From Chrysiogenales bacterium (lineage in GTDB: Bacteria > Acidobacteriota > Aminicenantia > UBA2199): a stretch of DNA of 12,220 nucleotides. The notes under the pieces were generated by a model. It saw nothing but the letters and a program-made list of their open reading frames with translations, was not told where the DNA came from and did not search any database. Location: NCBI GenBank assembly GCA_004525465.1, contig SPCN01000042.1:1-12220 (forward strand), given 5' to 3'. Positions 1 to 7,062 of this stretch are shown in pieces. The translations under genes and the position numbers were made by a program. Each line of letters starts with the position of its first letter. Position 1 is the first letter of the stretch.

Positions 1-5
1 ACCAT

Positions 6-11
6 GGAGGG
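6..11 (+). promoter_or_regulatory. Shine-Dalgarno site of the lipoprotein gene
   Basis: GGAGGG lies five bases upstream of the ATG at 17. It decides the start and shows that this genome uses canonical Shine-Dalgarno initiation for some genes, in contrast to the leaderless-looking starts elsewhere in the window. Confidence 0.7.
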
Positions 12-16
12 CAAAA

Positions 17-457
17 ATGAAATTAAAGCATCTTGGGATAGTGCTGGTAATGGTATGCCTGACGTCTTTTTCCTGCGTCACCAGCAGCGAAACAGACGAC
101 AATAACGATTCCAATCCGCCGAATTTCGTGAAAGACGCCTGCTCGGGCTGCACGTCAGAAGAAAATATTGGCAATGTGACCGGCATCCGTTTCTTTAGTT
201 ATGTGAAGAATAACGGCGGCAGCGGCAAGATCAGCATGACCATCGGCGCCGGAGACAAAAGCGCCACCAAGCAGTTCGACGTAACTGCCGGGACAAGGTA
301 CGTGTTCCACGCTTCCGTGCCGGTGGAAAAATCGAGTACAGCCACTTTTACCTATTCCGCAAAATTCCCCGGGTCACCGGGATACACGGATACGCACACC
401 ATAAGCGGATATCACCACATGGGTGCACCCTTTGACCTGCAGATGAACCCAAAATAA
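17..457 (+). CDS. Small predicted lipoprotein of unknown function
   Basis: A 146-residue protein with a lipoprotein-type N-terminus: basic MKLK, a hydrophobic stretch at residues 6-18, then SFSC with Cys20 as the candidate lipidated residue. The -3 position is Ser rather than the usual Leu, so the lipobox is imperfect. After Cys20 comes a polar Asp/Asn/Ser-rich tether (about 21-35), then a CSGC motif (Cys42, Cys45). The remainder is rich in Thr, Gly and Ser with alternating hydrophobic residues, which suggests a small beta-sandwich. No enzyme motif is visible and I do not recognise the family. The start is supported by GGAGGG at 6-11, five bases before the ATG. The gene is convergent with the kinase gene that ends at 617. 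Its upstream context lies outside the window, so operon partners are unknown. Being real and exported is fairly sure; the function is unknown. Confidence 0.8.
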   Translation: MKLKHLGIVLVMVCLTSFSCVTSSETDDNNDSNPPNFVKDACSGCTSEENIGNVTGIRFFSYVKNNGGSGKISMTIGAGDKSATKQFDVTAGTRYVFHASVPVEKSSTATFTYSAKFPGSPGYTDTHTISGYHHMGAPFDLQMNPK

Positions 458-616
458 GCGAAATCAAGGAAATCAAACCCAGCCAAGTTGACGATTTGCT
501 TGCTACAGGAAGATAACCTTTAAAAAGCCAAAAACTGATTTTTCAAGATCTCGGTCCACCGGAATCCCTGTCACCAAGTTGCCACATCAAGTTTGGGTCC
601 GCAAGGTTGAAGAGGG
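458..616. other. Convergent intergenic gap, no clear element
   Basis: This is 159 bases between the stop codons of two convergent genes. I see no strong hairpin followed by a T-tract in either direction, no tandem heptads like those in the other gaps, and no credible small gene. Termination of the two converging transcripts is therefore unexplained here. Confidence 0.5.
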
Positions 617-3600
617 TCAATGGGAATCGTTGTTTCCGCCCAATATCTTCCTGACCTTGCTGGAGAGTTGTTTAATATGAAAGGGTTTTTGCAGGAACCC
701 GTTGCAGCCGCGATCCATGATATGTTGCGCTTCGCCGTTGAGGCTGTAGCCGCTGGAAAGAAGAACCTTGACATCAGGATTGATCTCCCGGAGACGAGCG
801 AATGTCTCTGAACCCGATAGGCCCGGCATGATCATATCCAGAATGACCAGATCAATTTTGTTTCTTTTTTTCAGGTAAACGGTTACCGCCTCCTGACCGC
901 TAGCGGCAGCATAGACCCGGTATCCTATGGATTCCAGCATTTCCTTGCTCACTTTCAGAACCAACTTTTCATCTTCCACGAGCAGAATCGTCTCCGCGCC
1001 CATTAGGATTTCTTCAGTCGCCGTCATTTCTTTAAAAACTTCTTTCTCCGAGGCGGGCAAATAGATGGTGAATGTCGTTCCATGGCCGGGCTCGCTGTAG
1101 ACATTGATCATGCCCCGGTGCCCCTTGACGATGCCATAGACCGAGGCCAGCCCCAAGCCTATCCCTCTGCCCATTTCCTTGGTCGTGAAAAAGGGGTCAA
1201 AAATCCGTTCCCTGGTCTTCTCGTCCATTCCCGTACCGCTATCGGTAACCGTTATTTTTACATATTTCCCCGGCGTCACGGAGCAGGGCAGCAATTTTTC
1301 ATCTTTCAGAAGGACATTCTCCGTCTCCAGATGGATCTCCCCGCCCCCGGGCATGGCCTGCCAGGCATTCATATACAGATTCAGGAATACCTGCTCCATC
1401 TGTCCCCGGTCCACCTCCACGCTCCAGAGATTTTTTTCGTGTTTCCGCTGAATAGAGATTTCCTTTTTGGTTCTGCCGAACATGGAGGAGGTTTGTTCAA
1501 TGATGTCGTTCATATTCGTGGGCTTGACCTCATATCTTCCCCCGCGAGCGAATCCCAGCAGTTGACTGGTTAATTCCGCTCCGCTTTGCACCTGCTGCTC
1601 GATCCGTTGCAGCCGCTCATAATTGGGATTGTTCGGATCGAGATTCGTTAAGGTCATGGAAGCATAGCCCTGAATGCCCATGAGCAGATTGTTGAAATCG
1701 TGGGCGATGCCGCCGGCCAACGTGCCGATGGCCTCCATTTTCTCCGCCCATTGCAGGCGCTCCTGTAAAATCCGCTTTTCCTCTTCCGCCTGCTTGAGTT
1801 CGGAGATGTCGTGAATCGCGCCCACCATGAATTTTTTCCCGGAATCGTCGAGGAAGCGCGTCTTCCTGGTGATGATGGCCCGCTGGACGCCGTTTTTTGA
1901 AGTAAGGACCTCCTCGCACAGGTTGGGTATGCCGGTATCGAGAACCTGACGGTCTATTGCGAGAAAATGTAGCATCTCGTCGGCCGGAAGGGTTTCTCCC
2001 AGGGTTCTGCCGATTACGTCTTTTTCCTCCAGACCGAGCAAGTCGTAGAAAGCGCGGTTGGCGAGCACGAAGCGGTGGTCGTTGTCCTTGACGAATATGG
2101 GGTCTCCGACCGTAGTGAGAATGGTGCTAATGAGTTTCTGCTCCTCTCTCAGCTTGCTTTCCGCCTGCTTGCGCTCAGTAATGTCCTCAATAGTCCCGTC
2201 ATAATAAAGGGTTTTCCCCTGGCCATCCCGGATGGCACGGGCGCTTTCTCTGCAATAAAATATGGTCCCATCATTTCGCGTCCAGGCGGATTCCAATCCC
2301 TTGACTTCGCCGTACTTTTCGATAGTTTCAACGAATTGCCTGCGTGGATAAGAAGGCCCAAAACCTGTTTTCTCAAGGTTTCTGTTTACTATATCATCGA
2401 AAGATAGGTAACCGAGCAACCTGACCAGAACAGGGTTGGCCAAACGAATCCTGCCATCAGGAGTTGTTCTGTATAGGCCTACGGTAGAATTCTCATACAA
2501 ACTACGGAAGCGTTCCTCGCTCTCCCGCAGAGTTCCAAGTGCAGTTTCTATCTGCGCCTCTGCTCGCTTGCGCTCGGTGATGTCGCGGCCATAGAGATTG
2601 GCATAATCCATCGGCGCGACCCATGCAATGAAAAACGAAATAACCCTGCCTCCCTGAATGATCGCCTCCAATTCTTCGGATTGCCCGGACATTGCTTCCA
2701 CAACCGCCTGACGCAGGAATTGCGGCACAAACTCATCAACGTTGAGATGCCAATCGGAAAGCAGCATAACACCGGCCTGGTTAATGTATAACAACTTGCC
2801 TTCCTGATTGACCCGTAAAACCGGATTGGGATTCTCCGCAGGGAATAGCGCCAGGCTTGCCATTTCCGCTGCCGCCTGCTTGCGTTCGCTGACGTCCCGG
2901 AAACTCCAAACCCGGCCCACCGGCCGCCCGGAGATCAGCTGGGGGCGGGAATAGCGTTCGAAACATCTTCCATCCCTGAACTGGAGTATGTCAAAACTCT
3001 CCTGATTGGGAGCGGCATACAATTCATTTACTTTCGCCAAAAATCCCTGCGGTTCAAGCAACTGATCCAGGACGAAACGCAGCGCCTGGTCGTCGTCGCG
3101 CGTGGCCAGAATCGAATCGGGAATGCGCCACATCTGGGCGAATTGCTGATTGAAATCCGTGATCTTTCCCGAATAATCAATGACCAGGATGCCATCGGCC
3201 GTGGATTCTATCGCTGCCCGTTGCAAAGAAATAATTTGCTCTTTTTCTTTTTCAGCCTGTTTGCGTTCACTGATGTTGTCGATGATTCCATCGTAATATG
3301 TCACCTGGCCCCGCTCGTTTTTAACGGCTACCGCTGACACAGAACCGATAAAGAAACTTCCGTCTTTCTTTTTCAGCCATAATTCCTCGTCATTGACAAC
3401 CCCGGTTTTGAGCATTTTTTTATTGAACTTTGACCTGTCTTTTGGATCTTGATACAGGTCTGAAACATTCATAGCCAGGAATTCCTCTTTGCTTTCATAC
3501 CCGAACATCATTATGATGGCGGGGTTGGCTTCAATGAATTTTCCTTCAGGCCCAACGGTATTCCTGTAAATTCCCAAGTTGATGTTTTCTGTCAAACCCC

Positions 3601-3760
3601 TGTATTTTTGCTCGCTGATTTTCATGGCTTCGAGCGCAGCTTCTCTTTGGGACTCAGCCTGCTTGCGCTTGGATTCTGATTTTTCCAATTTCTTGATTTT
3701 TTGCTTTAAGACTGCTATCGCTGCGATTAGTTCCGCTTTTGTCCAGGATGATTCTTTCAT
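617..3760 (-). CDS. Soluble hybrid histidine kinase: five PAS domains, HisKA/HATPase, C-terminal receiver
   Basis: A 1047-residue sensor kinase, numbered from the ATG at 3760. After an N-terminal coiled coil (about 10-50) come five PAS-type sensor segments at roughly 44-168, 173-293, 298-398, 409-532 and 533-658. Each ends in a D-I/V-S/T-E-R/L-K linker. The dimerisation/phosphoacceptor motif GGIAHDFNN gives His687. The ATPase domain shows the N box (Asn798), G1 DSGTGM (about 840), the F box FDPFFTTK (about 854-861) and G2 GRGIGLGLA (864-872). The receiver (about 923-1038) has acidic Glu929/Asp930, phosphoacceptor Asp975, Ser1002 and Lys1025, so it looks active. No membrane segment or HPt domain is seen, so it likely senses a cytoplasmic redox or ligand signal; the output partner is unknown. 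It lies 22 nt after the thioredoxin gene on the same strand. The Shine-Dalgarno is weak, so the exact start is less certain than the domain content. Confidence 0.9.
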   Translation of the reverse strand: MKESSWTKAELIAAIAVLKQKIKKLEKSESKRKQAESQREAALEAMKISEQKYRGLTENINLGIYRNTVGPEGKFIEANPAIIMMFGYESKEEFLAMNVSDLYQDPKDRSKFNKKMLKTGVVNDEELWLKKKDGSFFIGSVSAVAVKNERGQVTYYDGIIDNISERKQAEKEKEQIISLQRAAIESTADGILVIDYSGKITDFNQQFAQMWRIPDSILATRDDDQALRFVLDQLLEPQGFLAKVNELYAAPNQESFDILQFRDGRCFERYSRPQLISGRPVGRVWSFRDVSERKQAAAEMASLALFPAENPNPVLRVNQEGKLLYINQAGVMLLSDWHLNVDEFVPQFLRQAVVEAMSGQSEELEAIIQGGRVISFFIAWVAPMDYANLYGRDITERKRAEAQIETALGTLRESEERFRSLYENSTVGLYRTTPDGRIRLANPVLVRLLGYLSFDDIVNRNLEKTGFGPSYPRRQFVETIEKYGEVKGLESAWTRNDGTIFYCRESARAIRDGQGKTLYYDGTIEDITERKQAESKLREEQKLISTILTTVGDPIFVKDNDHRFVLANRAFYDLLGLEEKDVIGRTLGETLPADEMLHFLAIDRQVLDTGIPNLCEEVLTSKNGVQRAIITRKTRFLDDSGKKFMVGAIHDISELKQAEEEKRILQERLQWAEKMEAIGTLAGGIAHDFNNLLMGIQGYASMTLTNLDPNNPNYERLQRIEQQVQSGAELTSQLLGFARGGRYEVKPTNMNDIIEQTSSMFGRTKKEISIQRKHEKNLWSVEVDRGQMEQVFLNLYMNAWQAMPGGGEIHLETENVLLKDEKLLPCSVTPGKYVKITVTDSGTGMDEKTRERIFDPFFTTKEMGRGIGLGLASVYGIVKGHRGMINVYSEPGHGTTFTIYLPASEKEVFKEMTATEEILMGAETILLVEDEKLVLKVSKEMLESIGYRVYAAASGQEAVTVYLKKRNKIDLVILDMIMPGLSGSETFARLREINPDVKVLLSSGYSLNGEAQHIMDRGCNGFLQKPFHIKQLSSKVRKILGGNNDSH

Positions 3761-3782
3761 CTGCTTTTGCTTTTGCGCAGAA

Positions 3783-4223
3783 CTATTTTTCCTGCGCCCA
3801 GGGCTGAAAAGCCGCTTCCAGTTCTTTTTCGCCCATGGCGCCGCTGACGCGGTGCACTTCGCGGCCTTTGACAAACATGATCAGGGTCGGAATGCTGAAG
3901 ATCTGGAACTGGGAAGCCAGGCCGGGCTCGGCGTCGGTGTCGACCTTGGCCACGGTAATCCCGGGATGGGCAGCGGCGAATTTTTCCAAAGCCTTGGCCA
4001 TCTGGCGGCAGGGCAGGCACCAGGCGGCCCAGAAATCCACCAGCATGGGTCGGGGATTCAGGCGGATCGAGGATTCGAAATTGTCAGTTGTCAGGATCCG
4101 CAAGCGGGGCGCATCCTTAAGCGGCAGCGGTTTCTTGCATTTGCCGCACAAGGGCACGCCACGGTAATCATCACGGACACGGTTGGAAACGCCGCAAGCC
4201 GGACAACGGATTATTTCAGCCAT
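3783..4223 (-). CDS. trxC: Thioredoxin with N-terminal zinc ribbon (Trx2/TrxC type), CLPC active site
   Basis: A 146-residue cytoplasmic disulfide reductase of the thioredoxin 2 type. The N-terminal zinc ribbon has two Cys pairs (Cys7/Cys10 and Cys26/Cys29). The thioredoxin fold (about 42-144) has the active site WCLPC at residues 68-72 and the cis-proline loop SIPTL (Pro112). The usual active site is WCGPC; Leu in the dipeptide position is a deviation likely to alter redox potential or partner choice. The start at 4223 overlaps the end of ispG by 8 nt. It is preceded by GGAG at 4231-4234 with 7-nt spacing, giving translational coupling. An in-frame upstream extension of 76 codons runs inside ispG and is not believed. 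The operon position after ispG, an oxygen-sensitive Fe-S enzyme, and before a PAS kinase suggests a redox-related transcript, which is an inference. Confidence 0.92.
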   Translation of the reverse strand: MAEIIRCPACGVSNRVRDDYRGVPLCGKCKKPLPLKDAPRLRILTTDNFESSIRLNPRPMLVDFWAAWCLPCRQMAKALEKFAAAHPGITVAKVDTDAEPGLASQFQIFSIPTLIMFVKGREVHRVSGAMGEKELEAAFQPWAQEK

Positions 4224-5277
4224 GTTTTTTCTCCACTTGTAGTTCACCGACCATTTCAACAAGTCGGTCCAGGCCTTCGACCATGTCGGTTTTTCCAACG
4301 ATCCTGCCCTTTTTAAACAGCAGGCCGTGCCGCTTTGAAAAAGCCAGACCGATATCGGCGTCCTTGGCTTCGCCCGGGCCATTGACTTCGCAACCCATGA
4401 TGGCCACGCGCACAGGACAGGGGAAACGGAGGCGGCCGATCTTTTTTTCAAATTCTTTCACCAGGGCGATAAGGTCCACGGAAGTACGGGCGCAGGTCGG
4501 GCAGGAAATAATCTCGATACCATCGCGGGCCAGTCCAGCTGCCATCAGGATCTGCCGGGCCACTTTGATCTCGCGGACCGGGTTCGCGGTCAGCGAGACG
4601 CGGATGGTGTTGCCGATGCCGTCGAGCAGCAGGCTGCCGATGCCCAGGGCCGAACGGATGCTGCCGGAATAAAAAGTTCCAGCTTCGGTTACACCCAGGT
4701 GCAGCGGATAAGGGCATTGGCGGTCGGCCAGCCGGTTGGCGGCTACCGTTTCCCTGACGTCGTGCGACTTTAACGAGATCTTCATATCAAAAAAATGTTG
4801 ATCCTCAATGAATTTGATCTTGTCCAGCAGAGAGCTGACCATGGCCTCGGCCTGGGACAGCCCGGCCCGGCAATACTTTTTTTCCAGCGAACCGGCGTTC
4901 ACGCCGATGCGGATGGGAATCTTTTTCTGGGCGGCCAGACGGACGACGGCTTTGAGTTTCTCATTGCCGCCGATATTTCCGGGATTGATGCGGATGCCGT
5001 GGGCGCCGTTATCCATGGCCCCCAGTGCCAGAGTGGAGTCAAAATGAATATCGGCGATCACGGGCAGGGGCGATCGCATCGTGATCTTCCCGAAGGCCGC
5101 CAGCGCCGATTTCGACGGGACGGACACGCGCACGATGTCGCAGCCGGCGCCTTTCAGCCGCCGGATCTGTTTCAGGGTGGATTCAACGTCTTCGGTCGCG
5201 GTATTGGTCATGGACTGGATAGAAACGGGATGGGCCCCGCCGATGCCGACCCGGCCGACGAATATTTCCCTTTTCAT
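4216..5277 (-). CDS. ispG: 4-hydroxy-3-methylbut-2-en-1-yl diphosphate synthase
   Basis: IspG (GcpE) converts methylerythritol 2,4-cyclodiphosphate to HMBPP in the MEP isoprenoid pathway, using a [4Fe-4S] cluster and an external electron donor. The 353-residue protein has the family N-terminus (VSIQSMTNT near residue 18), TIM-barrel motifs such as RINPGN (96-101) and IRIGVNAGS (122-130), and the C-terminal cluster domain. The cluster ligands are visible: Cys259 and Cys262 in SCPTC, Cys296 in MGCEVNGPGE, and Glu303, spaced as in the E. coli enzyme. It is close to the normal length of the single-barrel bacterial form. The start at 5277 matches the family N-terminus; there is no Shine-Dalgarno, but a TATAAT sits six bases upstream. 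It is the first gene of a likely operon with the thioredoxin and the PAS kinase. Confidence 0.97.
   Translation of the reverse strand: MKREIFVGRVGIGGAHPVSIQSMTNTATEDVESTLKQIRRLKGAGCDIVRVSVPSKSALAAFGKITMRSPLPVIADIHFDSTLALGAMDNGAHGIRINPGNIGGNEKLKAVVRLAAQKKIPIRIGVNAGSLEKKYCRAGLSQAEAMVSSLLDKIKFIEDQHFFDMKISLKSHDVRETVAANRLADRQCPYPLHLGVTEAGTFYSGSIRSALGIGSLLLDGIGNTIRVSLTANPVREIKVARQILMAAGLARDGIEIISCPTCARTSVDLIALVKEFEKKIGRLRFPCPVRVAIMGCEVNGPGEAKDADIGLAFSKRHGLLFKKGRIVGKTDMVEGLDRLVEMVGELQVEKKHG
4231..4234 (-). promoter_or_regulatory. Internal Shine-Dalgarno for the thioredoxin gene
   Basis: GGAG on the minus strand, inside the ispG coding end and seven bases before the thioredoxin ATG. It fixes the short start and indicates re-initiation from ispG translation. 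Confidence 0.6.
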
Positions 5278-5283
5278 GTTGAA

Positions 5284-5312
5284 ATTATAACGAATTCAGT
5301 AACAAGTGACAA
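5284..5312 (-). promoter_or_regulatory. Predicted leaderless promoter of ispG
   Basis: On the minus strand, TTGTCA (5307-5312) is followed by a 17-base spacer, TATAAT (5284-5289), six bases and then the ispG ATG at 5277. With normal -10 to +1 spacing, transcription would start at the A of the ATG. No Shine-Dalgarno is present. The -35 box lies inside a heptad repeat: two near-identical copies of CTTGTYA. Confidence 0.7.
5298..5312. repeat. Heptad repeat tract A (AGTRACA x2)
   Basis: Two adjacent 7-base units AGTAACA and AGTGACA, followed by a looser AGCATGACA. The tract overlaps the -35 region of the ispG promoter. It is short and by itself could be chance; it counts mainly because other gaps show the same 7-base period. 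Confidence 0.45.
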
Positions 5313-5339
5313 GCATGACAAAGAAATAAAACAAGATTC

Positions 5340-5365
5340 GACGTTCGAAGTTCGATGTTCGATGT
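5340..5365. repeat. Heptad repeat tract B (GANGTTC x3)
   Basis: Three consecutive 7-base units fit GANGTTC and are followed by a partial fourth (GATGT). It lies 60-90 bases upstream of ispG. Its sequence is largely the reverse complement of tract C, about 75 bases away. Confidence 0.75.
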
Positions 5366-5440
5366 AAACAGCATAGTAACGATCCCATCCCCAAGAAATT
5401 AAGCAATTTACTGCTATATAGTTTTTGTTCTTGCTTTTTC

Positions 5441-5465
5441 AACGTCGAACGCCGAACATCGAACC
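5441..5465. repeat. Heptad repeat tract C (AACRYCG x3), inverted relative to tract B
   Basis: Three consecutive 7-base units fit AACRYCG and are followed by AACC. The reverse complement matches tract B at about 19 of 23 positions, so the two could form a long-range imperfect stem. It directly precedes the A-tract of the bidirectional terminator. Confidence 0.75.
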
Positions 5466-5466
5466 T

Positions 5467-5504
5467 AAAAAAAAGGGCGGCTTCTCCTGAAGCCGCCCTT
5501 TTTT
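5467..5504. terminator. Bidirectional Rho-independent terminator after hsp20
   Basis: A perfect 9-bp GC-rich stem (GGGCGGCTT at 5475-5483 with AAGCCGCCC at 5490-5498) and a 6-nt loop. It is flanked by eight A at 5467-5474 and six T at 5499-5504, which can extend the stem. On the minus strand it begins eight bases past the hsp20 stop codon and ends in a U-tract, so it should terminate hsp20 and insulate ispG from it. It could also act on plus-strand transcripts. Confidence 0.93.
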
Positions 5505-5512
5505 GAACTAAA

Positions 5513-5959
5513 TTACTTGACCGTGATGGGAATGGCCTTGGTCCTGGCTTCCTCGATCTTGGGAATGGTGAGTATAAGGATGCCGTCCTGCAGCGACGCG
5601 TCGATCTTTTTGCTGTCTACATTCTTGGGAATCGTGAACGAGCGCTCGAAAATCCCGTAACTCCTCTCCAGGCGATGGCAGCTTTCATTTTTGGTTTCCT
5701 CTTCCTGTTTTCTTTCTCCACGCAGGGTGAGCGTATCGCCGGAGAATTCTACTTTGACGTCTTCTTTCTTGAAACCCGCAAGTTCGATTTTAAAAATATA
5801 GGCCTCCCTGGACTCAAAAATATCAGTCATGGGGCGCCAGGCGCTCGGCGTCAATCCGTTCTTGGAAGATTCGTCAAAAAAATCTTCCCCAAAAATTCCG
5901 TTCCAACGGTCGTACATGTTGGCCAGATCCGCATAGGGTTGCCATTTGGTTATTCTCAT
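5513..5959 (-). CDS. Hsp20 family small heat-shock protein
   Basis: A 148-residue ATP-independent holdase that binds unfolding proteins in the cytoplasm as part of an oligomer. The N-terminal arm (1-40) is rich in aromatic and acidic residues. The alpha-crystallin domain spans about 42-137, with the characteristic late-strand motif ASLQDGILILTIPK (121-134). The C-terminal tail has the I-x-I oligomerisation motif IPI (143-145). Its length is typical of bacterial class A/B members. The start has a strong Shine-Dalgarno (AAAGGAGGT, 5964-5972) four bases upstream, and a near-consensus sigma-70 promoter lies at 5990-6018. It is monocistronic, ending in a strong terminator. No CIRCE element is seen, so any heat control must act another way. 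Confidence 0.95.
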   Translation of the reverse strand: MRITKWQPYADLANMYDRWNGIFGEDFFDESSKNGLTPSAWRPMTDIFESREAYIFKIELAGFKKEDVKVEFSGDTLTLRGERKQEEETKNESCHRLERSYGIFERSFTIPKNVDSKKIDASLQDGILILTIPKIEEARTKAIPITVK

Positions 5960-5963
5960 ATTA

Positions 5964-5972
5964 ACCTCCTTT
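5964..5972 (-). promoter_or_regulatory. Strong Shine-Dalgarno of hsp20
   Basis: AAAGGAGGT on the minus strand, four bases before the ATG at 5959. It is nearly complementary to the anti-Shine-Dalgarno and contrasts with the leaderless-looking starts of other first genes here. Confidence 0.85.
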
Positions 5973-5989
5973 ATTTTTTTTCTACAAGA

Positions 5990-6018
5990 AATATAGAATA
6001 AATTTTCAATTCTGTCAA
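5990..6018 (-). promoter_or_regulatory. Sigma-70-type promoter of hsp20
   Basis: On the minus strand a perfect TTGACA (6013-6018), a 17-base spacer and TATATT (5990-5995). The expected start near 5983 gives a leader of about 24 nt containing the Shine-Dalgarno. The surrounding region is very AT-rich. The boxes are vegetative-like rather than sigma-32-like. Confidence 0.8.
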
Positions 6019-6087
6019 CATATCTTATTGTTTTTATATTATATTTATTTTAGTATCTTCATATCAACTTACATCAATTTCCGCCTA

Positions 6088-6116
6088 TTGATTTTCAAAG
6101 GCCTTTCGGCTATTAT
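6088..6116 (+). promoter_or_regulatory. Predicted promoter of the meaB operon, near-leaderless
   Basis: TTGATT (6088-6093), a 17-base spacer and TATTAT (6111-6116), then ten bases to the meaB ATG at 6127. The expected start, near 6123, leaves only about a 4-nt leader. No Shine-Dalgarno is present. It is divergent from the hsp20 promoter within the same 167-bp AT-rich gap. Confidence 0.5.
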
Positions 6117-6126
6117 GGTTTTATAA

Positions 6127-7062
6127 ATGAAAACAGCAGACTTGCTCATCCGTGTCCGCCAGGGGGATCCCATGGCCTTAGCCAAGGCTATAACCATGGT
6201 GGAAAACCGCAAAAAAGATTATAAAAGCCTGTTGGCGGGCATTTATCCATTGCCCGGCAAAGCCTTGAAGATCGGCATCACCGGAGCTCCCGGCTGCGGC
6301 AAGAGCTCACTGATCGAGAAAATGATCGCCGTATTGAAGACCCAGGGGGTGCCCATCGCAGTCCTGGCAGTTGACCCGTCGTCCCCATTCACGGGCGGGG
6401 CGCTGCTCGGTGATCGCCTGCGCATGATCCAGCACAGCAACGATGCCAACGTTTTCATCCGCAGCATTGCCAACCGGGGTCAATTGGGAGGATTGAGCCT
6501 TTCCACCCACGAAATCGTTGATTTGCTTATTGCGGCCGGCAAGGAGATCATCCTTATTGAGACCGTGGGCGTCGGCCAGTCCGAAGTTGACATAGTAAAT
6601 GTCGCCGATATGGTGCTAATGGTGCTGAATCCCGACAGCGGCGACGAAATACAGATCTTCAAGGCCGGCATCATCGAGATCGCCGATATATTCGTCATCA
6701 ACAAGGCCGATCTGGGCGGCAGCGACAACAAGATCAGCGAAATCAGGAACTATTTCGCCACTGCCGCCAGGAGCCCGCTGATCTTCCCCACTTCGATCAA
6801 GGAAGACAGGGGAATTCCTGAACTGCTGGCCGCGATCCGGCAATTCCAGCATGATGAAAGCGGCCGCATCGATGAAAAAAGGGCCAACATAAAAAGAAAC
6901 TACGTGGAAAAGATCGTGGCCGAACGCTTCCGGGAAGAGATGCGCCTCGATTCAACAATAGATGACATGCTCAAGACCTCGGCCACGGCCAATCCTTTGC
7001 AGTTGGCCGAAATGATCTTTCAGAAAATAAAAACAGGAGACAGCAATGATAAAAAAAATTGA
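6127..7062 (+). CDS. meaB: MeaB/ArgK-family G3E GTPase, methylmalonyl-CoA mutase chaperone
   Basis: A 311-residue P-loop GTPase of the MeaB/ArgK (LAO/AO ATPase) family. It gates adenosylcobalamin loading into methylmalonyl-CoA mutase and protects that enzyme from inactivation. Visible motifs: Walker A GAPGCGKS (53-60), the switch segment VDPSSPFTGGALLGDR (82-97), ETVGVGQSE (145-153) and the guanine-specificity motif NKAD (192-195). The C-terminal helical part (about 245-300) fits the dimerisation arm. The start at 6127 matches the family N-terminus (LIRVRQGD...LAKAITMVE) although there is no Shine-Dalgarno. It overlaps the epimerase gene by 17 nt. The older annotation as an arginine/ornithine transport kinase is not supported by this context. 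The mutase subunits are not in the window. Confidence 0.95.
   Translation: MKTADLLIRVRQGDPMALAKAITMVENRKKDYKSLLAGIYPLPGKALKIGITGAPGCGKSSLIEKMIAVLKTQGVPIAVLAVDPSSPFTGGALLGDRLRMIQHSNDANVFIRSIANRGQLGGLSLSTHEIVDLLIAAGKEIILIETVGVGQSEVDIVNVADMVLMVLNPDSGDEIQIFKAGIIEIADIFVINKADLGGSDNKISEIRNYFATAARSPLIFPTSIKEDRGIPELLAAIRQFQHDESGRIDEKRANIKRNYVEKIVAERFREEMRLDSTIDDMLKTSATANPLQLAEMIFQKIKTGDSNDKKN
7035..7040 (+). promoter_or_regulatory. Shine-Dalgarno of the epimerase gene inside meaB
   Basis: AGGAGA within the last codons of meaB, five bases before the ATG at 7046. It supports translational coupling of the two genes. Confidence 0.7.

Noticed and set aside
1082..1573. Long open frame antisense to the kinase
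   Set aside because: It lies opposite a well-supported ATPase domain and encodes no recognisable family; it is a codon-bias shadow. The same applies to other antisense frames over the kinase, ispG, GH57 and YfcC genes.
3761..3874. In-frame N-terminal extension of the PAS kinase (TTG start at 3874)
   Set aside because: It begins with TTG and overlaps about 90 bases of the thioredoxin coding end in another frame. The extra 38 residues look non-native. ATG at 3760 just after the thioredoxin stop is more plausible.
4224..4451. In-frame extension of the thioredoxin gene up to 4451
   Set aside because: It runs inside ispG coding sequence and does not resemble thioredoxin. The zinc ribbon begins right after the ATG at 4223, which has its own Shine-Dalgarno.
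5298..5465. CRISPR array as explanation of the repeated words
   Set aside because: Repeats are 7-base, contiguous and degenerate, with no 20-40 base repeat and spacer alternation and no cas genes.
5960..6126. CIRCE or other heat-shock operator before hsp20
   Set aside because: No TTAGCACTC-N9-GAGTGCTAA repeat or sigma-32-like boxes are present; only vegetative-type promoter boxes are visible.
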